This document shows, in pieces, positions 37,229 to 46,354 of a stretch of 64,000 nt of DNA (position 1 is the stretch's first letter; the number at the start of each line of letters is the position of its first letter). Both the position numbers and the translations under genes were made by a program. The notes beneath the pieces are model-generated. The model was not told the DNA's origin. It was given only the letters and a program-made list of their open reading frames with translations, and searched no databases. This stretch comes from Nostocales cyanobacterium Centralia_MAG_434 (GTDB taxonomy: Bacteria > Cyanobacteriota > Cyanobacteriia > Cyanobacteriales > Nostocaceae), in NCBI GenBank assembly GCA_021324415.1, contig JAJPJF010000355.1, positions 1 through 64,000 of the forward strand, read 5' to 3'.

Positions 37229-37768
37229 TTACTGGCCACTGGCGATCACAATTTCTCCAGTCATACCTGCTTGTGCATGTCCCGGTACAGAACAATGTAA
37301 CCTATAAGTTCCCGGCTTGAGTGGCACAAATACCCACTCTGCTTTGGCTCCAGGTTTCAGCTCCAACTCACTAATTGCTCCTTTTATCTCAACTTTGCCA
37401 GCTTCTACCTTTTGTGTCCAAATGGCATCAGCAAAGTCCTTTGCTGTAAAGTAATGTTTTTGCTGGCTAGGATTGGTAAGTGTGAGTTTGTATCGTTGAA
37501 GAGCCGCAAATTCTAGGTGGTTTGGTTCAAACTTCAGTTCGTTTGCAGAATTACCTAGGCTCACTGTTGTTTCTATGACTGGTTGTGCAAGGATTCCCTT
37601 AGAAGAAGTCACGGCCATTGCAGGAGATGTAATGATGCAACTCATACATATCAGTAAGACTAGTGTAACTGAGAGACGTTTTAGCAACGTTGAAAAGCCT
37701 CTGAAAAAAAGAGTTGTCGTTGCTACTTGAGAGATTTTTTCAAGTGACTTCTTAAATAATCGCATCAT
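37229..37768 (-). CDS. Secreted cupredoxin-domain protein
   Basis: 179 aa. A hydrophobic segment (about 28-50, ending SPAMA) gives a signal peptide or anchor. The cupredoxin domain (about 65-179) has type-1 copper ligands: His in QKHYFTAK and Cys, His and Met in HCSVPGHAQAGM. It is larger than plastocyanin and resembles the plastocyanin/azurin family copper-binding proteins. Electron transfer in the lumen or periplasm is inferred. It starts 15 bp downstream of the M16 peptidase stop, so the two form an operon. Confidence 0.85.
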   Translation of the reverse strand: MMRLFKKSLEKISQVATTTLFFRGFSTLLKRLSVTLVLLICMSCIITSPAMAVTSSKGILAQPVIETTVSLGNSANELKFEPNHLEFAALQRYKLTLTNPSQQKHYFTAKDFADAIWTQKVEAGKVEIKGAISELELKPGAKAEWVFVPLKPGTYRLHCSVPGHAQAGMTGEIVIASGQ

Positions 37769-37783
37769 CAGGAATCCTCACTT

Positions 37784-40651
37784 CTATTTGAAGTCCTTGT
37801 CGATGGACACCGCAGGACCAGCTGTCACAACAACAATTCTATCCGGATGCAGCAGCTCACGCGCTACCTGATTCACTTGAGCAAGGGTGACTGATTGGAT
37901 TTTTGTGGTAAAAGCACGTAATTCCTCGTCTGAAAGTGCGTATACCTCGTTCATCAGAATTTTAGACGCTAACTCTTCTGGGTTGGCGAGGGAAACAGTA
38001 TAGTTGCTCAGTAGAGTGCGTTTGGCTGTCTCTACTTCCATGACAGTCACACCTTGGTGATGGATTTGCTTGAGAAGTTCACGAGTGCTGGCGATCGCTG
38101 CTCTTGTGTCTTGTGGGCTAGTTTGCATCTCAATCAAAAAGGTTCCAGAATTGTTGCCTGCCAAGAAGTTACTATATATTCCATAGGTAAGACCTTGGTG
38201 ATCGCGTACTTCTGCGCCTAACCGACTCGACAAGGTATCGCCTCCCAAAATCTGATTCAACACCAAAGCTGCATAAAATCGGGGGTCTCTGCGGTTAATA
38301 GCGTTGTTACCCATGTAAGTAATAGCTTGTGTTTTCCCCGGAATAATTGGGTTCACATGCACTACTGTTTTTGGCATTGATACTGTCGGATATTTCAGCT
38401 TTGGGGGTTGACTGCTTGCTTTCCAATTCCCAAATTCAGCACTCAGAAGTGATTGCACCTGACTAGGCACAAAATCACCCACGAGTGCCAGCACCGTAGT
38501 ATCTGGACGATAAAGTTTTGTTTTGAAATCAATGACATCTTGACGACTAATCTGTTGGAAACTCTCCAGTGTAGGGAACTTGTGTAAGGGGTGTTTTTTC
38601 GGATAAATAGCTTGAGCAAAAGTTCTCTTAGCAACCTCTGATGGGTCATCTAATTCTTGCTTGAGTGCAGTCACAGCACGCTGACGGCTTTTTTCTAACT
38701 CTTTTGCTGGAAAGGTCGAATTTTTGACAACATCAGCCAAAGTTTGAACCAAAATAGGTAAATCTCCCGCTAAGCTATTGCCTTGAATATGCACACCTTC
38801 TCGATAAGTTTTAAAAGTCAGACTTGCGCCTCGATCTTCCAATGTTTTGGCAATAGTGAAAATATCTTTGGTTTTTGTCCCATTCATTAAGTTATCTGCC
38901 ACCAGAGAGGCAAGACCTGCTTTGTTCTCTGGATCAAATTCTGTACCAGCCTTAATAAAGCCATTCAGCGTCACCGTAGGTGTACTTTTATCAGGCAAAA
39001 GCAACACCCGCAGACCGTTATGTAATTTGAATTCTTGTGGTAGTGTGTGGGTAGTAATCGATGCTTCTGCCGCATCTACAGGTGGTAGATACTTCTGTAT
39101 CTCTTGCACAGAGACTGGTGTGCCTGTAGTGAAATGTTCAGGAGTTTGTGTAGAATTTGCTTTGCTAGGGGGATCTTTTCCCCAAACTTGAGTAGGTTCA
39201 AAAAAGCCTATAGTTCTTGCTTTCGGATCTAGATAAGTCTTAGCAACACGTTGGACATCTGCCGCACTCACTTCGTGAACAGCCGCCAAGTATTTTTCTG
39301 TGTAGCGATAATCACCAGAAGTTGTTTCGTCACTACCTAGCTGAGTTGCCTGGCTTGTAATATCAAGGTTGTTTAGAATGAGCGCTGCTTCTAACTGTGC
39401 TTTTGCTCGATTCACTTCCTCGGCTGTGACTTGTTTTTGTACAAAATGAGCGATCGCACTGCGTAACACTGAGTCAATTTTCTTCAAGTCTTGGTGTGGA
39501 AGTGCACTTACAGAGATATCGTACCAACCAAACTCGATTTGGTTCACCGCAGAAGCTGTCAAATCACTGGCTAAACCTGATGCTACTAATGCTTGATAAA
39601 GGCGAGAATTCCGTCCTCCTGTCAAAATGTAATCCATTACATTCAGTGCTGGGACATCTGGATGATTAACATTTGGTAGTGGATATATTGCTTCTAATAA
39701 TGCTGCTCCCCCTGGTTCTTGGAGTGTGATGGGGAGTGGGGAGTGGGGATTAGGAGCATGGGGAGTGGGGGGGAGCCACTTGCTACAATGAAGCGAATCT
39801 CCGCAACGCAGTACCTCCTTCCTACTCCCTTTACCCTTAGATATCTTCCCAAATTTTTCCTGAACAACCTTAAGTGTTGATGTGGTTTGGAAATCTCCAA
39901 CAATGACTAAAACTGCATTATCAGGACTGTAGAAGTTACGGTAGTACTTACGCACCTGCTCAACCTGAAACTTCTCAACATCAGCTTTAGTACCACCTAC
40001 AGGTAAACCATAGGGATGGTTGGGGAAGGCTGCTCGCATGACAGCACGGTTGAGGCGGTAATTAGGACTATTTTCATAACCTTGTAACTCAGAAATAACT
40101 ACCCGCTTCTCATGCGCTAGCTTATCAGCATCAATCACTGCATTTTGCATTCTGTCTGCTTCCAGCACTAAAAGTGCTTTTAGCTTGTCAGGTTCTACAG
40201 TGTTATAGTATGCCGTTTGGTCATAGCTAGTAAAAGCATTCGAGTCACTACCTAAAACACTAAACAATTGTCCAAATTGAATTGGACGCTTTTTAGTACC
40301 TCTAAACATCATGTGTTCTAGCTGGTGAGCTATGCCATTGACTCCAGGTTCTTCATTCCGTGAACCCACTTTATACCAAACCTGTACAGTCACTACTGGA
40401 CTAGTGTGTACTTCTTTTGTCAGAACGGTAAGACCGTTTTCCAGTACTGTCTTATGAACATCTTCTCTTAAAAGAAGATGTGTTTTGTTTGACACTCCTG
40501 TGTTATGAAAATTTACCCAATTCGATAAAGCTACTAGATGACTATAAGTAGATTCACTGCCAACTAACAACACAAGAATGAGTGAAAAAATTAACAGTAA
40601 AAACGGAAAACGATGAAACCTATATCTTCTTAATTTGTACAACACAGACAT
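37784..40651 (-). CDS. Double-domain M16 family metallopeptidase with repeat insertion
   Basis: 955 aa, pitrilysin/processing-peptidase type. An N-terminal membrane anchor (about 17-32) is followed by an active M16 half with the inverted zinc motif H109-Q-L-E112-H113 and downstream Glu in the ENS/ELQGYE region. The second M16 half (from about 520) lacks the HxxEH motif, as usual. Residues about 272-307 (RKEVLRCGDSLHC, then PPTPHAPNPHSPLP) are encoded by dispersed repeat DNA and interrupt the first half in frame. Followed by the cupredoxin gene. Substrates unknown; likely periplasmic. Confidence 0.88.
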   Translation of the reverse strand: MSVLYKLRRYRFHRFPFLLLIFSLILVLLVGSESTYSHLVALSNWVNFHNTGVSNKTHLLLREDVHKTVLENGLTVLTKEVHTSPVVTVQVWYKVGSRNEEPGVNGIAHQLEHMMFRGTKKRPIQFGQLFSVLGSDSNAFTSYDQTAYYNTVEPDKLKALLVLEADRMQNAVIDADKLAHEKRVVISELQGYENSPNYRLNRAVMRAAFPNHPYGLPVGGTKADVEKFQVEQVRKYYRNFYSPDNAVLVIVGDFQTTSTLKVVQEKFGKISKGKGSRKEVLRCGDSLHCSKWLPPTPHAPNPHSPLPITLQEPGGAALLEAIYPLPNVNHPDVPALNVMDYILTGGRNSRLYQALVASGLASDLTASAVNQIEFGWYDISVSALPHQDLKKIDSVLRSAIAHFVQKQVTAEEVNRAKAQLEAALILNNLDITSQATQLGSDETTSGDYRYTEKYLAAVHEVSAADVQRVAKTYLDPKARTIGFFEPTQVWGKDPPSKANSTQTPEHFTTGTPVSVQEIQKYLPPVDAAEASITTHTLPQEFKLHNGLRVLLLPDKSTPTVTLNGFIKAGTEFDPENKAGLASLVADNLMNGTKTKDIFTIAKTLEDRGASLTFKTYREGVHIQGNSLAGDLPILVQTLADVVKNSTFPAKELEKSRQRAVTALKQELDDPSEVAKRTFAQAIYPKKHPLHKFPTLESFQQISRQDVIDFKTKLYRPDTTVLALVGDFVPSQVQSLLSAEFGNWKASSQPPKLKYPTVSMPKTVVHVNPIIPGKTQAITYMGNNAINRRDPRFYAALVLNQILGGDTLSSRLGAEVRDHQGLTYGIYSNFLAGNNSGTFLIEMQTSPQDTRAAIASTRELLKQIHHQGVTVMEVETAKRTLLSNYTVSLANPEELASKILMNEVYALSDEELRAFTTKIQSVTLAQVNQVARELLHPDRIVVVTAGPAVSIDKDFK
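39726..39838. repeat. Dispersed repeat inserted in frame in the M16 gene
   Basis: GGGGAGTGGGGAGTGGGGA heptamer STRR (39731-39770) followed by a palindromic module with AGCCACTTGCTAC and CAACGCAGTACCTCCTTCC. Both are words of the intergenic repeats at 1-135 and 25.4 kb. It adds about 35 codons without a stop. Confidence 0.75.
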
Positions 40652-40951
40652 GTTAATTAGAGGTTTGTCTGTAAAGAAAATTACAGAATTTTTGTATCAA
40701 TCTAGTTTAATCTCTCCCTAAATTCTGTCGCCTCGGCAACACCACAGAGAAAGATTGAAAGATTATTTTACAGCTAAAGTAATATAAAGGAAAGATAAAT
40801 TAATAGAGCCTTACTTAAGTAAATAGCTTTCGGCTTTGTATAAGTAGTCAAGAGAAACGCTAATAATGTTTCACTATAAATCTGATACATATTTGTCTAG
40901 GGAAGGGGGCGTGGGGGCCCCGAGTTCCCTGCTTTCAAGAGAGGAGATAGC
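40652..40951. other. Intergenic region, no gene seen
   Basis: 300 bp, AT-rich at the M16 side, with a GC-rich patch GTGGGGGCCCCGAG at 40910-40923. Presumed to hold the M16 promoter. Confidence 0.4.
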
Positions 40952-41386
40952 TTAAGTTAATTTTCGAATAAATTCCAAAGGTAACCCATCAGCATCTGCA
41001 ATAAATGTCACTTCGTAGATATGTTCACCTATCTGCTGCTGAGTAGCTTCTAATAACACTTTTAGCGGTTGTAACTGTTCTGGGTTGTTTTGAGAAGCTG
41101 TAGCAAAACGTTCTTTTAAACTATCTAACCAACTAGGTAAATCTGGCGTAATTTCTGTTATGTCAAACGACAAATGATAATATCCAACGTAATGCTCATC
41201 AGCAAATGCATCTGGAGCTGATTTTGGTTGTGGAATTTGAATCAGTTCAATCCTACTGCTTAGCCCTTCCATCCAGCATGCCAGGGTATAGCCCGTGGTG
41301 AAGCGTTCACAAACTGTAAACCCTAGCTGTTCATAAAAGGCGATCGCCCGATGAATATTGGCTGTGCGAATAGAAGCGTGGTGCAT
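40952..41386 (-). CDS. VOC family (glyoxalase-like) protein
   Basis: 144 aa, vicinal-oxygen-chelate fold with two beta-alpha-beta-beta-beta modules. Candidate metal ligands are His in MHHASIRTANIHRA, Glu/Gln in RIELIQIPQP, His in YYHLSFDI and the C-terminal Glu in LPLEFIRKL. Similar to lactoylglutathione lyase-type proteins but substrate unknown. The ATG is immediately preceded by STRR DNA, with TTAGGAG heptamers reading away from it. Confidence 0.8.
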   Translation of the reverse strand: MHHASIRTANIHRAIAFYEQLGFTVCERFTTGYTLACWMEGLSSRIELIQIPQPKSAPDAFADEHYVGYYHLSFDITEITPDLPSWLDSLKERFATASQNNPEQLQPLKVLLEATQQQIGEHIYEVTFIADADGLPLEFIRKLT

Positions 41387-41391
41387 GTCAA

Positions 41392-41632
41392 AAGTTAGGA
41401 GTTAGGAGTTAAATGGGGCATGGGGCATAGGGGAGCCAGTTGCTACCCTTCGGGTAGCAACTGGCGTGGTTTCCTCAAGTGGAGCAACTGCCGTCATAGG
41501 GCATAGGGAATGGATAATCAGAGTGCCTTTCCTCCTCTCCTCTGCTCCCTTGTCTTCCTTGTCTTCCTTGTCCCCCTTGTCCCCATTCTCTATTCCTCAT
41601 TCCTAACTCCTAACTCCTAATTCCCCATGCCC
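41392..41632. repeat. Composite repeat cluster
   Basis: TTAGGAG heptamers (41396-41410), a hairpin module with perfect arms AGCCAGTTGCTACCC / GGGTAGCAACTGGC (about 41432-41466), TTGTCTTCC/TTGTCCCCC minisatellite (41550-41585) and TAACTCC heptamers (41600-41622). No gene. Confidence 0.85.
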
Positions 41633-41635
41633 TCT

Positions 41636-42145
41636 TTATTCAAACAATCGGAAATAAGGGTAGCGCACGGGTACACCTGGTTCTTTGTCGAGATCAAAAT
41701 TAATCACTTCCCAGCAGGGATCGTCTGTTGGATCGGGACTAAACTCCACCGGCAAACCGTAAAGTCGGGCTGATGTCGTATCTGATTGTCCAGCACGCCA
41801 AGGTGTACTGCGCTCTAAATAGCCGCTCATCAACTCCTGATAGCGTCGAGCTATGATAACTCGTGTTGCTCGATATCCTTGAGTATAAAGTTTATCTAAG
41901 GCTTCATGAATTTCAAAGCGAATGCCATCGGGATGGGTGTGTTGTCGATACCATTCATTGTTCCATCTTCGCCAATGCCGTCCTGACTGTAGATGAATCA
42001 ATTCTTCAGTTTTAGGATTAGCTTCAAATGCGCCATGACGCGGACATAAATAAGTATCTGTCAGTGTCAATGCCGGTATGGTTTGACGGCAATGGGGACA
42101 CTGAATTTCCGGACCAAATATAGGGTACTGCAAGCCTGGATTCAT
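41636..42145 (-). CDS. TIGR02652 family zinc-ribbon protein
   Basis: 169 aa. Near the N-terminus is CPHC, 14 residues, then CPRH: the CxxC-x14-CxxH signature of this cyanobacteria-only family. The remainder is rich in Trp, Tyr and Arg (GRHWRRWNNEWYRQHTH). A nucleic-acid or protein-binding zinc ribbon is plausible; function is unknown. Confidence 0.85.
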   Translation of the reverse strand: MNPGLQYPIFGPEIQCPHCRQTIPALTLTDTYLCPRHGAFEANPKTEELIHLQSGRHWRRWNNEWYRQHTHPDGIRFEIHEALDKLYTQGYRATRVIIARRYQELMSGYLERSTPWRAGQSDTTSARLYGLPVEFSPDPTDDPCWEVINFDLDKEPGVPVRYPYFRLFE

Positions 42146-42390
42146 TTTTATGAAGTGCGTACAAACATCTTTTTGTATTCACCAGAAACTTTGGTTTTTT
42201 TTAAACTTTTACTCCACCTCATTGGGGTACTCACTTACTGCTGCGCTGATACTTAGTGACGGCAGGAGATATTCTCCCTAATGTCCTCCCTTGTGCATAG
42301 AGGCTTTTTGCCGTGATATCCTGGTTTTGCAACCAGCCTCCAAGGTTGGAGTTTTTCCAGTCTTCTTGGGTACCATAATCATATTCTATC

Positions 42391-42924
42391 GTGTCTACTG
42401 CTTCCCACTGGTCTTCTCCTGATATTTCTCAAGCTACCTTTATCGCAAAGAATGCTGTTGTTATGGGGTCTGTAAAAATAGCAACAGGAGCTAGTATTTG
42501 GTATGGTGCTGTTGTTAGGGGAGATGTAGAATCCATTGAAATTGGTGAATGTACGAATGTTCAAGATGGAGCAATCTTACATGGTGACCCCGGTAAACTT
42601 ACAGTTCTAGAAGATCATGTTACTGTAGGTCATCGTGCTGTAATACATGCTGCTCACATTGAACGTGGCAGTTTGATTGGGATCGGCGCGATCATTCTAG
42701 ATGGAGTGCGTGTAGGTGCTGGTAGCATTATTGCCGCTGGTTCCGTAGTTACCAAAGATGTACCTCCCCTCTCTATGGTCATGGGTGTTCCTGGTAAAGT
42801 TGTACGCCAAATTTCCCCTTCTGAAGCAGAAAATTTAATAGAACACGCTAAAAATTATCAAAAACTAGCACTTGCCCACGCGGAAGAAGAAAGACAAGGG
42901 AGACAGGGGGGACAAGGCATCTAA
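42391..42924 (+). CDS. Gamma-carbonic anhydrase family protein
   Basis: 177 aa left-handed beta-helix of hexapeptide repeats. Putative zinc His residues lie in ILHGDPGK and [13 protein letters not shown]. It belongs to the YrdA/CaiE-like gamma-CA group, separate from the gamma-CA domain of CcmM; catalytic activity is unproven. GTG start. The last residues [10 protein letters not shown] are encoded by the GGACAAGGN minisatellite, so the natural C-terminus near EERQ has been extended by repeat DNA. Confidence 0.85.
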   Translation: MSTASHWSSPDISQATFIAKNAVVMGSVKIATGASIWYGAVVRGDVESIEIGECTNVQDGAILHGDPGKLTVLEDHVTVGHRAVIHAAHIERGSLIGIGAIILDGVRVGAGSIIAAGSVVTKDVPPLSMVMGVPGKVVRQISPSEAENLIEHAKNYQKLALAHAEEERQGRQGGQGI

Positions 42925-43083
42925 CTCCTAACTCTTAACTCCCCACTCTCCATGCCCCATTCCTAACTTTCCTTGTAAACATTCTTTACAGAAAGATTGA
43001 GAAAAATTGCTCGATTCAGCTAAAAATAAAAATGAGAACAATTGACAAAACTTAAATTTCAACTTAACAGAGGGGCTGTAGAT

Positions 43084-43209
43084 ATGGATATCGATCTGCG
43101 TGTGGCGATCGTTTTAGCGCCAGTCTTGGTTGCTGCTGGTTGGGCAGCGTTCAACATTGGTGCTGCTGCTTTAAGACAATTGCAAAGCTTTTTAGATAAA
43201 GAAGCATAA
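43084..43209 (+). CDS. psbY: Photosystem II protein PsbY
   Basis: 41 aa, ATG to [23 protein letters not shown] and the following [14 protein letters not shown] match PsbY, a single-span subunit at the PSII periphery near cytochrome b559. GAGGGG 8-12 nt upstream is the ribosome binding site. A strong terminator follows. Encoded on its own. Confidence 0.95.
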   Translation: MDIDLRVAIVLAPVLVAAGWAAFNIGAAALRQLQSFLDKEA

Positions 43210-43280
43210 ATTACACTTTCTCAAGTGCACTCTCTCAAGAGGGGAGTGCAGGTAGTTCACACTTACAAATTAACAGTTTG

Positions 43281-43319
43281 AAACCGACTGTTTCTCTTCA
43301 TAGGGGCAGTCGGTTTTTT
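43281..43319 (+). terminator. Terminator of psbY
   Basis: Perfect 10-bp stem AAACCGACTG / CAGTCGGTTT with a 16-nt loop, followed by TTTTTT overlapping the stem end. Confidence 0.85.
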
Positions 43320-43376
43320 CAGTTGTGGTGAGTGGAGTCATAATAGAGTGGCTTGTCACTACCCTATTGTTAATTT

Positions 43377-44714
43377 GTGGACATAGACTCTATCCTCCAA
43401 TCCTTTCAACACTTTGGTGTTCATCTCGGTCTGGAACGAATACAACAGCTGTTGGCAAATCTGGGCAATCCTCATGAGCAAGTCCCAGTCATTCATATAG
43501 CTGGCACTAATGGGAAAGGTTCTGTCTGTGCCTATCTTTCTTCTGTTCTCACACAAGCAGGCTATCGTACAGGACGCTATACTTCTCCTCACTTAGTCGA
43601 TTGGACAGAACGAATCTGCTTGAACGAACAGCCAATTTCCTCCGAACAATTGGGCCAATTATTACTGCAAGTCCAAGCTGCTATTAGTCCTGAAGAAGAA
43701 TCGCCAACTCAGTTTGAAGTTTTTACGGCTGCTGCTTGGTTGTACTTTGCTCAACAGCAAGTCGATGTGGCTGTCGTAGAGGTTGGATTGGGTGGACGCT
43801 TAGATGCTACCAACGTCTGCACCAAACCCTTGGTTTCAATTATCACTTCCATTAGTCTAGATCACGTCGAAAGACTCGGTCCGACAATTGCCAACATCGC
43901 AGCGGAAAAAGCAGGTATTCTCAAACCTGGATGTCCATGTGTGATTGGACCATTGCCATCAGAGGCACAAAAAGTTGTGCGATCGCGCATTGTGGAATTA
44001 CAATGCCCATATGTTATGCCCCAACCTGCCCGTCAAATCGCCAATGGATGGGCAGAGTATCAACCAGTAGGGGAGGAAGGGATTGGAGAATGGCTAGTAG
44101 AACAATCAAGAAACAATAATCTTGACGATGAAAATCTCAAAGCCATTAGATACCCCTTGTCATTACAAGGACAATTTCAATTGACAAATTCTGCTGTGGC
44201 TATTGCTGCTTTAGAAATTCTGCGAAAACAAGGTTGGCAAATCTCTGAGGAAGCAATTGTGAACGGTATGGCAAAAACCAAGTGGCCTGGACGGGTACAA
44301 TGGACCACTTGGAATAATCACAAATTATTGCTTGATGGTGCCCACAACCCAGCATCAGCTCAAGTCTTGCGTGATTATTTAGATAACCTAGAAACCCAAG
44401 TAGAAAACCCATCTAAAATTTGTATAACTTGGGTGATCGGAATGCTCTCTACGAAAGGACATGCCGATATTTTTAAAACCTTACTCCGACCAAATGACCG
44501 ATTATATTTAGTACCAGTACCCGATCACAGTTCTGCCAACACAAATGAATTGGCACACCTAGCGCAGAATATTTGCCCAGAATTAAGTTTTTGCAGCACT
44601 TATCCAGATTTATCATCAGCACTAAACGCCGCCTTTACCTCTGAACATCATCTAGTCGTGTTGTGCGGTTCCCTCTATTTACTAGGCCATTTTTTCCATA
44701 TCACCCGTGTTTGA
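43377..44714 (+). CDS. folC: Dihydrofolate/folylpolyglutamate synthase FolC
   Basis: 445 aa Mur-ligase-like enzyme that adds glutamate to dihydropteroate and extends folate polyglutamates. ATP loop HIAGTNGKGSVCAYLS (about 40-55), ELGLGGRLDATN region (VEVGLGGRLDATNV) and DGAHNPAS near residue 322. GTG start at 43377 with no strong ribosome binding site. Its stop (44712-44714) is followed at once by minisatellite DNA. Confidence 0.94.
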   Translation: MDIDSILQSFQHFGVHLGLERIQQLLANLGNPHEQVPVIHIAGTNGKGSVCAYLSSVLTQAGYRTGRYTSPHLVDWTERICLNEQPISSEQLGQLLLQVQAAISPEEESPTQFEVFTAAAWLYFAQQQVDVAVVEVGLGGRLDATNVCTKPLVSIITSISLDHVERLGPTIANIAAEKAGILKPGCPCVIGPLPSEAQKVVRSRIVELQCPYVMPQPARQIANGWAEYQPVGEEGIGEWLVEQSRNNNLDDENLKAIRYPLSLQGQFQLTNSAVAIAALEILRKQGWQISEEAIVNGMAKTKWPGRVQWTTWNNHKLLLDGAHNPASAQVLRDYLDNLETQVENPSKICITWVIGMLSTKGHADIFKTLLRPNDRLYLVPVPDHSSANTNELAHLAQNICPELSFCSTYPDLSSALNAAFTSEHHLVVLCGSLYLLGHFFHITRV

Positions 44715-44940
44715 TAGGGACAAGGGAAGGGGGACAGGGAGGACTAGGGGGACAGGGAGGACTAGGGGGACAGGGGGGACTAGGGAGACAAGGAGGACAA
44801 GGAGGACAAGGGGAGCCAGTGACGTGTACGCAGGGGTCTCCCCAAGTGGAGCAACTGGCGTGGACTAGGGGGACTAGGGAAGGGGGAAAGACACTCTCTG
44901 TATCCAATGCCCCATGCCCTATGCCCATTCCTAACTCCTA
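44715..44940. repeat. Composite repeat cluster after folC
   Basis: GGGACAGGGAGGACTAG and GGACAAGGA units (44720-44810), then the palindromic module 44811-44865 (one mismatch to the reverse complement of 52064-52118), then GGGGCATAGGG-type and TAACTCC words. Open frames here on both strands translate to Gly-Gln-Gly or Pro-Cys-Pro repeats and are not genes. Confidence 0.9.
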
Positions 44941-46235
44941 GTACTGTTCCATTCTTGTGCTGCATCTTCTACAGCCTTATCTACTGTTTTTTCTCCTAGC
45001 ATTGCTGCTTGCAGGTTCTCGTAAATTGCCTTTTGCAGTAAGTTGAAGTTTTTCATTGCTGGGATTAAAACTTCTGCTTGTTGCAGGTCAGCAGCACTGA
45101 TGATACGGGCTTTATCTAAAGGTGTGACGTTACCAGGTAAGTCTTTGAAGTAGCTATTAGAGAGTGCTTTTACTGTTGATGGTAAGACATTCCCTAATTT
45201 AGCAAAAGTGAGCTGGTTCTGGTCATTAGTCACAAATAAGGCGAATTTAATGGCTGGGTCGGGATGCTTGGTGTCGCGGGGGATAACTATGTTCATCACA
45301 GCAACATTCTTCTTACCGTTTTCACCAACAATTTGTGGTGCTGTAGCGGAGACTTGAGCAATTGTTGGTGCATTTTTTGCGATCGTATCCAGAAACTCGC
45401 CACCAACGGTTGTCAGCAATGCTGTTTCTCCAGACTGGTACAAATCAATCCCATGACGATGTCCCTGGGTCAATACTTCTTTAGGAAGAAGACCTTTTTT
45501 ATATAGGTCTACCCAGTACTGAAATGCGGCTTTGCCTTGGGGAGAGTTGAAGGCTGCTTTACCCTCATTATCTACGAGATTGACTCCCATTTGTACAAAG
45601 GACTCTAATACATCTCCAGAATCTTGCGGAACAAAGGTCACAAAAAAGGCATATTTACCAGTTTTGTCTTTAATTTGTTGAGCAGCTTGTGCCAATTCAG
45701 TGTAATTAGCAGGTAGCTTGTTGATACCTGCCTGTTTTAATAAATCAGTGTTATAAATGGTTAGCCGTGTGGTGAGATACCAGGGAAGCCCAAAACTCTT
45801 ACCATTGAGCGTGCTTGCTTTCCAAATATTAGGTAAATAGGAGGAACGGACTTCATTAGGGACTTTTGAATCTAAATCTAACCAGGCATTTCGTCCTGCT
45901 AGCTGAGACGCAAAACCCGGATTGAGGTTGACAACATCAGGTGGCGATTTTGCGGAGACAGCTGTTAAGATTTTGTTTTCCATTGCGGACCAGGGTACAT
46001 CAACCCAGTTAACCTTTATACCTGGATTTTGAGACTCGAAAGTCTTGATCAGCTTTTGGAAATAGTCTTGAAATTGAGGTTGGAGTTGCATTGTCCAAAA
46101 CTCAATATTGACGATTCCTGAAGATGCTTGGTTACCTGTGCCGACATGACCCGTCCCACAACTGACAACCCAGCTTGTCAGTAAGCCGAGTAACATCCAA
46201 ACAACTAATTTTTTAAATCTTTGAATCTGAATCAT
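44931..46235 (-). CDS. ABC sugar transporter solute-binding lipoprotein
   Basis: 434 aa. Lipoprotein signal with lipobox VVSC (Cys26). The mature part is a family-1 extracellular solute-binding protein (MalE/UgpB type): NIEFWTMQLQPQFQDYFQKL and GKSFGLPWYLTTRLTIYNTDLL are typical. It would deliver a carbohydrate or glycerol phosphate to an ABC permease, but no permease genes adjoin it. Divergent from pilM. Confidence 0.9.
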   Translation of the reverse strand: MIQIQRFKKLVVWMLLGLLTSWVVSCGTGHVGTGNQASSGIVNIEFWTMQLQPQFQDYFQKLIKTFESQNPGIKVNWVDVPWSAMENKILTAVSAKSPPDVVNLNPGFASQLAGRNAWLDLDSKVPNEVRSSYLPNIWKASTLNGKSFGLPWYLTTRLTIYNTDLLKQAGINKLPANYTELAQAAQQIKDKTGKYAFFVTFVPQDSGDVLESFVQMGVNLVDNEGKAAFNSPQGKAAFQYWVDLYKKGLLPKEVLTQGHRHGIDLYQSGETALLTTVGGEFLDTIAKNAPTIAQVSATAPQIVGENGKKNVAVMNIVIPRDTKHPDPAIKFALFVTNDQNQLTFAKLGNVLPSTVKALSNSYFKDLPGNVTPLDKARIISAADLQQAEVLIPAMKNFNLLQKAIYENLQAAMLGEKTVDKAVEDAAQEWNSTRS

Positions 46236-46354
46236 TGTGCTTGTAGTTTTTTAGCTTGAAAGTTGTCAATTGTTCTTGGCTTTTTGTAACCAATGACTAA
46301 TGACTCATTAACTAATAATTAAATTCTCACTTTAGCAGTCCTGCGGACAAAACT

